36,182 bases of DNA, taken from contig JAIPEG010000026.1 in NCBI GenBank assembly GCA_021737405.1, positions 1 to 36,182 on the forward strand, read 5' to 3'. The stretch's first letter is position 1. The number at the start of each line of letters is the position of its first letter. Below are positions 1 through 6,153 of the stretch, piece by piece. This DNA is from Bacteriovoracaceae bacterium (GTDB lineage: Bacteria; Bdellovibrionota; Bacteriovoracia; Bacteriovoracales; Bacteriovoracaceae). Position numbers and translations under genes: made by a program. The notes beneath the pieces are model-generated. The model made no database searches and was not told the DNA's origin. It worked only from the letters and a program-made list of their open reading frames with translations.

Positions 1-36
1 TAAAATTCACTCACTCGCTATGGCAGGTTGAGGACA

Positions 37-780
37 ATGAATAAAATTTCTTTTTTGATAATATCTATCACTTCTTCTCTCTTCTTTGGGTGTTCGAATC
101 TTGAAAAAGAAAATCCACAAGAAAAATTTAAAATGGCGACTCTTTATTTTCAACGCTCTCCAGAAGTGAAAGCCTTGTATTATCAAGCTTATAATAGCGC
201 CAAAAGATACTTAACGGAAGTTGCTTCAAAACAAAGTAAAACTCAACAATGTGTGGTTTTAGATGTAGATGAAACGATTTTTGATAATTCACCCTATCAA
301 GGATATCTCTACGATAATAAGGATTCTTATACGTCTAAAACGTGGGAAATGTGGGTTCATAAAGGTATTGCTGAAGCTTTACCTGGAGTCGTAGACTTTG
401 TTCATTTTGCTCAAAAAAATAAATTTGAGATTTATTTGATAACAAATAGAAAATTGCATTTAGAAGATGTAACTTATCAAAACCTTGTGAGTGTTGGAAT
501 TGAAGTTCCTAGGGATCATCTTATCGGTCGGGGTTCTACGAGTTCAAAAGTAGAGAGAAGAAAGGAGATCAGAAGAAAGTGCAACCTTGTCTTAATGGCG
601 GGAGATAGCCTTGCTGACTTTCACGAAGACTTTGAAGGTAGTGTCGAAGAGAGGGCAACAGCGGTTCATAAGCATAAGTCTCTTTGGGGAACGCGCTTTA
701 TTGTTCTGCCAAATCCAATGTATGGTGATTGGGTCCGAAAATCTGGCAGCTTGCCTTTAAAGGGCATTAATATCCCCTAA
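37..780 (+). CDS. Class C acid phosphatase, e(P4)-like outer-membrane lipoprotein (HAD superfamily)
   Basis: This is a predicted secreted acid phosphatase or 5'-nucleotidase of the lipoprotein e(P4) family, a HAD-superfamily group that removes phosphate from nucleotides outside the cytoplasm. The N-terminus is a lipoprotein signal (short Lys region, hydrophobic core, lipobox LFFGC, Cys19 from this start). The HAD motif DVDETIFDNS follows, with the nucleophile and acid/base Asp pair. Later come ITNR, which fits the family's motif II position, and the C-terminal GDSLADF acidic motif that binds Mg2+. The length, about 247 residues, is normal. An in-frame TTG at 28 would add MRT; I prefer the ATG at 37, because GGCAGG and GAGGA lie just before it while the TTG has no spacing from its purine run. 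The gene stands alone; the next gene starts 57 bp downstream. The family is clear; the natural substrate is not known from sequence. Confidence 0.88.
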   Translation: MNKISFLIISITSSLFFGCSNLEKENPQEKFKMATLYFQRSPEVKALYYQAYNSAKRYLTEVASKQSKTQQCVVLDVDETIFDNSPYQGYLYDNKDSYTSKTWEMWVHKGIAEALPGVVDFVHFAQKNKFEIYLITNRKLHLEDVTYQNLVSVGIEVPRDHLIGRGSTSSKVERRKEIRRKCNLVLMAGDSLADFHEDFEGSVEERATAVHKHKSLWGTRFIVLPNPMYGDWVRKSGSLPLKGINIP

Positions 781-837
781 AAAAGCCAATCTTTTAAGGC
801 ATCTAAATACTTAAAATTATTATAAAAAACTAAGGAA

Positions 838-2184
838 ATGACATCTTATTTACCTGATTTCATTAAATTTCAAAAAAAAGGCCTGAAAAACTCAAGCTAT
901 ATACCCCTACTAACCGATAAATTTAAGGATATGAAAGAAAAAGGTACGGGGACTGACTTTACTCGAGTTATTCCAAAAGGCGAATTGATATTTAAAGAAG
1001 GGCAATCTGCAGATTGCGCTTATTTGATTGAAAGTGGTCAAGTTGAACTCTTTGTTACAAATAAAGAAGAATCAACTCCCTTGTCCCTCCTTGGTCCTGG
1101 TGAAATCTTTGGTGAGATGTCGATTTTTCATGGCTCTAGAAGAGAAGCATCGGCGAAGGCCAATACAGAAGTTGTTCTCTCTGTCGTATCAAAAGAAGCC
1201 TTGTCAGAGCGAATTGATGAAGCCGATCCAATTGTTAGGCTACTTTTTACAATGATGGCCAAACGAACAAGAGAAACACTTAAAGTTAATAAAAGCATTA
1301 CTCAAAATAAAAAGCTTAAAATCAAAGCAACTTCTAACACAAATACAGAAATCACAGATGTAAATCTGGGCCTTGATGTTATTCAAAAAATTCGTTATGA
1401 AAAAGAACTTCATGAGGCGTTAGAAAATGATGAATTTATGATTCATTTTCAGCCGATCGTAAGTATCGATACCCAAAATGTTGTGGGCTTTGAAGCCTTG
1501 ACTCGTTGGAATAGTAAAGAGCATGGTCTTGTTCGCCCTGACTTATTTATGGGGATTGCTGAAGAGACTAGTCTCATTGTGCCTCTTGGTCATTGGATTA
1601 CGGAAACGGCCTGTAGAGAATTTGGTGATATTCAAAAGGCATTAGTTGAAAATCTCGGAAAAATTCCTCGTCTCTTTTGCTCGATCAATGTAAGTGGAAG
1701 ACAAATGCAGGATCCAAAACTTTTTGAAATTCTTCAAAAGGCGACTTGGTTAAATAAAATTCATCCAAAGCAAATTAAACTTGAAATTACAGAGAGAGTA
1801 TTTGTTGATGGAAGCTTTGTTTATGATTGGATTTCTAAATGTAGAAACAAAGGATACTCTGTTGCACTCGATGATTTTGGGACAGGTTATTCGTCTTTGA
1901 GTTCACTTCATAAAATTGATGCTAACAACCTTAAAGTCGATAAGAGTTTTGTTCAGGCGATGGAAGATGATCATAATACTTATGTCATCGTAAAATCCAT
2001 TGTTGATATGGCCCGTGGTCTCAATAAAACAGTGATCGCTGAAGGAATTGAAACAACTGAGCAATTAAAACTTCTTAAGAAAATTGGTTGTAAATATGGT
2101 CAGGGGTACCTCTTTAGTAAGCCCATGAGTAAAACTGATGTCATTGAATTTCTAACGAAAAAGCCAAACAAAAAAGTCGCTTAA
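838..2184 (+). CDS. Cyclic nucleotide-binding domain / EAL-domain c-di-GMP phosphodiesterase
   Basis: A two-domain signalling protein. Residues about 38-145 form a CAP-type cyclic-nucleotide-binding domain whose phosphate-binding cassette (GEIFGEMSIF then SRREASAKA) keeps the Glu and Arg-Ala-Ser that contact the cyclic nucleotide. Residues about 185-440 form an EAL domain that hydrolyses c-di-GMP. The catalytic set looks intact: EAL at about 219, SINVS, EITE at about 317, DDFGTGYSS at about 345, LKVDKSF, VIAEGIET and GQGYLFSKP. There is no GGDEF domain. The simplest reading, an inference, is a cytoplasmic phosphodiesterase whose activity is set by cAMP, cGMP or another cyclic nucleotide. No membrane segment is visible. 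The start is uncertain: ATG 838 follows TAAGG with short spacing, and ATG 931 has a nearly identical arrangement; both leave the domains whole. Confidence 0.9.
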   Translation: MTSYLPDFIKFQKKGLKNSSYIPLLTDKFKDMKEKGTGTDFTRVIPKGELIFKEGQSADCAYLIESGQVELFVTNKEESTPLSLLGPGEIFGEMSIFHGSRREASAKANTEVVLSVVSKEALSERIDEADPIVRLLFTMMAKRTRETLKVNKSITQNKKLKIKATSNTNTEITDVNLGLDVIQKIRYEKELHEALENDEFMIHFQPIVSIDTQNVVGFEALTRWNSKEHGLVRPDLFMGIAEETSLIVPLGHWITETACREFGDIQKALVENLGKIPRLFCSINVSGRQMQDPKLFEILQKATWLNKIHPKQIKLEITERVFVDGSFVYDWISKCRNKGYSVALDDFGTGYSSLSSLHKIDANNLKVDKSFVQAMEDDHNTYVIVKSIVDMARGLNKTVIAEGIETTEQLKLLKKIGCKYGQGYLFSKPMSKTDVIEFLTKKPNKKVA

Positions 2185-2240
2185 TAGCCTCCATAAAATT
2201 AGACAACTTATCGAGTAATCCCTAGACGGAAAGTCTAAGG

Positions 2241-2263
2241 CCAGTTAGCATAGCACTGGTTTT
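2241..2263 (+). terminator. Weak hairpin plus T4 between EAL gene and hydrolase gene
   Basis: CCAGT (2241-2245) pairs with ACTGG (2255-2259) around a 9-nt loop and is followed by TTTT. A second 5-bp hairpin (TAGAC 2223-2227, GTCTA 2233-2237) lies just upstream. The stem is short and the T-run brief, so this is at best a weak terminator or a structured leader for the next gene. Confidence 0.25.
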
Positions 2264-2279
2264 AAAAAGGGAGTGAATC

Positions 2280-3062
2280 ATGAGTAAATTTTTATTGTTA
2301 TCTTTAATTGTTCTTACTGGTTGTGCATCGGGTTCTAAAAACTTAGGTAATGATATTAATTATCAAAATGAGACACTTACAATGAAAGGCTACCTTTCTA
2401 GTGTGGATGATGGAAATACGAAGAAGCCTGGAATTTTAGTTGTCCACGAGTGGTGGGGTCACAATGAATATGCGCGTAAACGTGCTGATATGCTCGCTAA
2501 GGAAGGTTATGTGGCCTTGGCCGTGGACATGTATGGCAATGGTTTACAGGCCGATCACCCTTCAAAAGCGAACGAGTTTTCATCGGCCGTTTTTAAGAAT
2601 ATGGACGAGGCCAAAAGTCGTTTTATGGCCGCGCTTGAAACACTAAAAGCGCATCCTCATGTTGATAAGACAAAAATCGCTGCTATTGGTTATTGCTTTG
2701 GAGGTGGGGTCGTTCTTTCTATGGCAAGAATGGGCATAGAGCTAGATGGCGTCGTTAGTTATCACGGCAGTCTCAAAAGTCCAGTAAAGGCTAAAAAAGG
2801 CCAAATTAAAGGAAATCTCCTGGTTTTTAATGGTGCAGCCGATCCTCTGGTTAGCAAAGCCGATATCGTGGGCTTTAAAAAAGAGATGAAACAGGCGAAC
2901 GCAAAGTTAGAGTTTGTTGATTTTCCAGGAGCATTGCATGCCTTCACTAACCCTGGTGCAACAGAACTTGGAGCTAAATTTAAATTACCTCTCGGCTACG
3001 ACAAGGATGCCGATGAAAAATCATGGGCGAGAACGTTGAGCTTTTTTGAGGAAATCTTTTAA
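2280..3062 (+). CDS. Dienelactone hydrolase family lipoprotein
   Basis: An alpha/beta-hydrolase of the dienelactone hydrolase (DLH) family, carried on a lipoprotein signal (SLIVLTGC, Cys15). The full DLH triad is visible: nucleophile Cys139 in GYCFGGG, Asp188 in NGAADPLV and His220 in GALHAFTNP. The motif HEWWG near the N-terminus fits the family's HEIFG-type region with an unusual Trp pair. Length (260 residues) is typical once the signal is removed. A strong Shine-Dalgarno, AAAAAGGGAG, precedes ATG 2280. The stop overlaps the next start as TAATG, so translation with the nitroreductase is likely coupled. The family is secure; the substrate is unknown, and lipid anchoring places it at the envelope rather than in a classical cytoplasmic chlorocatechol pathway. 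Confidence 0.9.
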   Translation: MSKFLLLSLIVLTGCASGSKNLGNDINYQNETLTMKGYLSSVDDGNTKKPGILVVHEWWGHNEYARKRADMLAKEGYVALAVDMYGNGLQADHPSKANEFSSAVFKNMDEAKSRFMAALETLKAHPHVDKTKIAAIGYCFGGGVVLSMARMGIELDGVVSYHGSLKSPVKAKKGQIKGNLLVFNGAADPLVSKADIVGFKKEMKQANAKLEFVDFPGALHAFTNPGATELGAKFKLPLGYDKDADEKSWARTLSFFEEIF

Positions 3063-3625
3063 TGGAATTTGAGACTCTAAAAAGTACCATATTGGCCACT
3101 AGGACTGTGCATAACTTTAAAGAAGGTGTGCCCATTGATCCGAGAGATATCGAAAAGGCATTAGAAGTTAGTCTTTATGCTCCAAATCATAAGCTTACCA
3201 ATCCATGGCATATTTTTCACGTGAGCGATGAAACTAGAAAGCGGCTTTCTTCATTGGCAAGGGAGCTCGCCCGGGAAAAAGGTCTAGACGATGAAGGTCA
3301 AAAGAAGGCGATGGCCAAGGTTATGGCCCCTTCTGCCCTAATCGTTTATGCACTTCCTATTAATAGTCAAAATAAGTCTCAGGAGAGAGAAGATTATGCG
3401 ACCTTGAGCTGCTCTATTCAGCTCTTCGCCTTAGCACTTAGGACCCTTGGTTTTTCTTATAAATGGAGCACTGGTGGTTTATCGCGTCATGCTCAGAGTT
3501 ACGATTTATTAGGAATCGATCCTCATGATTTTGAAATTATTGGTTTCATTTGGGTAGGCAAGAGTCTTAAAGAGCCTATTCTAACCAAAAGACCGACTTT
3601 AAACGAGGTCGTGCGTCATATCTAA
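3062..3625 (+). CDS. Nitroreductase-family FMN-dependent oxidoreductase
   Basis: A small (187-residue) member of the nitroreductase fold, which binds FMN and reduces substrates with NAD(P)H. The N-terminal TRTVHNFKEG matches the usual RRSxRxF FMN-phosphate contact region, with the second Arg replaced by His. Family-like segments follow: SLYAPNHKLTNPW, the PSALIVY strand, and C-terminal IIGFIWVGK. It overlaps the preceding hydrolase gene by one base (TAATG), so the two are probably made from one mRNA. No signal peptide is present, so it should be cytoplasmic although its partner is a lipoprotein. The specific substrate cannot be told from sequence. Confidence 0.85.
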   Translation: MEFETLKSTILATRTVHNFKEGVPIDPRDIEKALEVSLYAPNHKLTNPWHIFHVSDETRKRLSSLARELAREKGLDDEGQKKAMAKVMAPSALIVYALPINSQNKSQEREDYATLSCSIQLFALALRTLGFSYKWSTGGLSRHAQSYDLLGIDPHDFEIIGFIWVGKSLKEPILTKRPTLNEVVRHI

Positions 3626-3655
3626 TGGTCAACTTCTCCTTAATTGAGTTATAGT
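3626..3655 (+). promoter_or_regulatory. Possible promoter for the XRE regulator gene
   Basis: TGGTCA (3626-3631) and TATAGT (3650-3655) are separated by 18 nt and resemble -35 and -10 boxes, each at reduced match. They lie just after the nitroreductase stop and 21 nt before the TTG start. This rests on pattern only. Confidence 0.3.
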
Positions 3656-3675
3656 AACTTTTTAAAGGAAAGAAG

Positions 3676-5169
3676 TTGAATAAGAACGTTTTAAAATTTG
3701 TCCTTAGTTTAAAAATACGAAGACTTCGTCAAAAAAAAGGTCTCTCGCTTAAAGACTTATCTGAAATGTCTGGGCTAAGTCACAGCTACTTAAATGAAAT
3801 TGAAAAGGGCAAGAAGTATCCAAAAGTCGAAAAATTATTGGACTTGGCCAAGGCCCTTGATATCTCAATCGATGAGCTGGTTAGTGTAAAGATGGGCCGC
3901 GAGCTTCACCCACTTCTTGAGTTCCTTGAAAGTGATTTGGCAACATCTCTGCCTCTCAGTGCTTTTGGAATCGGTGAACAAGACTTCTACGATCTCATGA
4001 GCCATTCGCCAGAAAAGTTTACTTCTTTTTTGATGACCATCGCCGAGCTGGCGAAGAGTTATGATATTTCCCTTGATGATCTAAATAAGGCCGCTCTAAG
4101 AGCCTATCTAGAAGTTAATCGTAATTACTTTCCTTATCTTGAAGAATTAGCGAGTTCCTTTTCTCGTACCTTGAATAAAGAGCTAAAAGGACTGGAATTT
4201 TCTAAGTGGTATATCTATCTTGAAAAGAAATTAAAGGATAAATATCACGTTAGAGTCGACAGTAACACATTAGGTGTCAGTGAAGGCACGAATGGACTTA
4301 GAACCCTTTTTAAAGATGAAAATAAGTTAAGTGGTAAAGTGCTCTTTCTTAATAAAAATCTAGATGAGAAGCAAAGAGTACATGCTCTGGTGAAGGAACT
4401 GGGTGCCCAGCAGATTCTCTCTGAAGACAATCTCAAAAAAAGAGATCCTTTAAGAAAGGAGTTTCCTGAGCTTCTTCTTGAGAATCAAACCTTGTACTTT
4501 GCAGGTGCTTCTCTTATTCCAGAGGAGAGCATTGTTGCTGATTTACAGGATATATTTTCTAAGGAGTCCTTTGACCAATCTGATTTTTTAAAATTGATGG
4601 AGAAATATCCTGCCCCTCCGGAAGTCTTTATGGGTCGTTTAACTCAAGTTCTTCCTCATCATTTTGACTTTAACCAAATGTTCTTCCTCTGTTGTAATGA
4701 AAACATTCAGCAGACCCCAGGGAGTTATTATATTTCTCAAGAGCTTCACTTGGGGAAATTGCACCATCCCCATGGTGTAAGTTTACGGGAGCATTATTGT
4801 CGAAGGTGGATTACGACAGAGTTGTTGAGTGAATTAGTCTCTGAAAATAGTGAATTTGCCTTCGGTGCCCAGATTTCTCAAATGGAGGAGGCGGGTAAGC
4901 CTTATTTTTGTTTAAGTTTTGCTCGCTCTAGAGGAAGTGACCCAGGCGTAAATAGCTGCTTTACCCTAGGTCTGGCCATGAATGAAAATTTTCGAGAGAA
5001 AGCGGCCTTTCATAGAGACGACTCTATAGAATCAAGAGTCGTCGGTAGAACTTGTGAGCGGTGCTCTTTGGTTGACTGTAAAGAAAGAGTGGCCCCTGCC
5101 ACCATGCTTCAAAGAATCCGTCTTCAAGAGCAAAAGATTAGTGCAATCAATAAATTAATTAAACTTTAG
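3676..5169 (+). CDS. XRE-family regulator of the RamB/ScfR (short-chain acyl-CoA) type
   Basis: A 497-residue transcription regulator. Residues about 8-65 are an XRE/Cro-type helix-turn-helix (KIRRLRQKKGLSLKDLSEMSG). A long middle region has the position of the IrrE-like (DUF955) domain, but the metal motif is lost: where family members carry HELGH this protein reads KELGA. The C-terminal region resembles DUF2083 of RamB/ScfR-type regulators and ends in a Cys cluster (GRTCERCSLVDCKER). RamB-type proteins control acetate, propionate and glyoxylate metabolism in actinobacteria; such a role here is inference, although a fadI-fadJ operon lies 26 kb away. The start is TTG, chosen because AAAGGAA lies 5 nt before it. 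No target operator is apparent. Confidence 0.8.
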   Translation: MNKNVLKFVLSLKIRRLRQKKGLSLKDLSEMSGLSHSYLNEIEKGKKYPKVEKLLDLAKALDISIDELVSVKMGRELHPLLEFLESDLATSLPLSAFGIGEQDFYDLMSHSPEKFTSFLMTIAELAKSYDISLDDLNKAALRAYLEVNRNYFPYLEELASSFSRTLNKELKGLEFSKWYIYLEKKLKDKYHVRVDSNTLGVSEGTNGLRTLFKDENKLSGKVLFLNKNLDEKQRVHALVKELGAQQILSEDNLKKRDPLRKEFPELLLENQTLYFAGASLIPEESIVADLQDIFSKESFDQSDFLKLMEKYPAPPEVFMGRLTQVLPHHFDFNQMFFLCCNENIQQTPGSYYISQELHLGKLHHPHGVSLREHYCRRWITTELLSELVSENSEFAFGAQISQMEEAGKPYFCLSFARSRGSDPGVNSCFTLGLAMNENFREKAAFHRDDSIESRVVGRTCERCSLVDCKERVAPATMLQRIRLQEQKISAINKLIKL

Positions 5170-5197
5170 CTGAGTAATTCGCTCTCTTTTAAAAATC

Positions 5198-5225
5198 TTC
5201 AAATTCTTGCGGTTTAAACTATAAT
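5198..5225 (+). promoter_or_regulatory. Promoter with perfect TATAAT, leaderless arrangement
   Basis: A consensus -10 box, TATAAT (5220-5225), ends exactly 7 nt before ATG 5233. TTCAAA (5198-5203), 16 nt upstream, matches four of six -35 positions. Transcription would begin at about 5232-5233, so the mRNA would have essentially no leader. No Shine-Dalgarno is present, which agrees. Confidence 0.6.
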
Positions 5226-5232
5226 AATCTTG

Positions 5233-6093
5233 ATGAAAAAGTTTTTCTTCTTTTTATTAATATTTATCATGCCTGTTATTTACTCTGCGCAAGTGGCCTT
5301 GGTTAAAAGTGCTAAGGCAGTGATTTACTCTGACATTGACTTGAAAAGTGCGATTGGTTTTGTTCGAAAGGGTAAGCAGTTGGCGGTTGGTGAAGTTAAG
5401 AGAAGGCGAGGCGAAATACTTCCTGTTATTGTTAATGGGCGAATCGCTTGGATTAGGGTTGAAGATATCTCTCTTCCTGGTGAGGAGAAGTCCTTTGATA
5501 AAAGTAGAAAAGTGACAGAGCATGAAATAGTCGTTGAAGATAAAACAAAAGATCCTCTCGGACAAAATAATTTTATTACATTGCAAAGTGGTCCATCAGC
5601 TATAAAATTTAGTACTTCAGGGGCAGATGATTCAACTGATCTTAGTACGGCCACTGAGACATCTCTTATGTTCAATCATAAAAATCCTTATCGAATGATT
5701 CATTGGGGTTTTGGATTTGATTTCTTTCAAGGGGAATTTGATTTCTTACAGTTTCGCTCTATAAATTTAAAGGGGGGAGTTTCTTGGGTTCCCATTCGCT
5801 TTGGTATTTTTAGTTTAGAGACTTATGCAAATATTCTAATGTCTGGTGACTTTAGGGCAAAGTCTAGAGGAATCGGAGAGTATAAGGGAAATATGTATGG
5901 GGCCGAAGGTGGAGTCATGGTAAGGCTCTTTCCTGAGTATCTCTTTGGTCTTGTGGCAGGCTTTGGTCTTACTGAGTATCGCTTTAGTGGTCTAAGCTCA
6001 ATTGAAAGTGACGCTGATGATTCACAAGCTTTTGAAGTAAAAAGTTTTTCAGGTTCTAAAATATTTATAGGTCTCTCTTACCGCTTTAACTAA
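5233..6093 (+). CDS. Exported SH3b-domain / beta-barrel-like envelope protein
   Basis: Not recognised as a named family. It begins with a signal peptide (MKKFFFFLLIFIMPVIYSA). Residues about 20-85 then look like a bacterial SH3 (SH3b) domain, with the pattern VKSAKAVIYSD, GFVRKGKQL and GRIAWIRVEDI. A linker follows, and residues about 120-286 are rich in alternating aromatic/hydrophobic strands ending in SYRFN, as in small outer-membrane barrels. SH3b domains often bind peptidoglycan or peptide, so a wall-to-outer-membrane link is plausible but inferred. A TTG at 5230 directly before the ATG is a possible alternative start. The gene is followed at once by a strong terminator and probably forms its own transcription unit. 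Confidence 0.75.
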   Translation: MKKFFFFLLIFIMPVIYSAQVALVKSAKAVIYSDIDLKSAIGFVRKGKQLAVGEVKRRRGEILPVIVNGRIAWIRVEDISLPGEEKSFDKSRKVTEHEIVVEDKTKDPLGQNNFITLQSGPSAIKFSTSGADDSTDLSTATETSLMFNHKNPYRMIHWGFGFDFFQGEFDFLQFRSINLKGGVSWVPIRFGIFSLETYANILMSGDFRAKSRGIGEYKGNMYGAEGGVMVRLFPEYLFGLVAGFGLTEYRFSGLSSIESDADDSQAFEVKSFSGSKIFIGLSYRFN

Positions 6094-6123
6094 AAAGCCG
6101 CTCCAGGGTAAAGAGCGGCTTTC
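6094..6123. terminator. Bidirectional rho-independent terminator
   Basis: A perfect 10-bp stem (6094-6103 with 6113-6122) closes a 9-nt loop and includes the core GCCGCTC/GAGCGGC. The plus strand ends in TTTC; on the minus strand the stem is followed by TTTTTA. It therefore serves the plus-strand barrel gene and, more weakly placed (just beyond its stop), the convergent giant lipoprotein gene. Confidence 0.88.
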
Positions 6124-6153
6124 TAAAGGTAATGAATGTGGCCACTTAAGGCC

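Noticed and set aside
85..100. tRNA T-loop-like GTTCGAATC
   Set aside because: It is within the phosphatase coding sequence and has no cloverleaf around it.
3676..5169. ImmA/IrrE-type metallopeptidase
   Set aside because: The HExxH metal motif is absent (KELGA), so a peptidase function is not supported.
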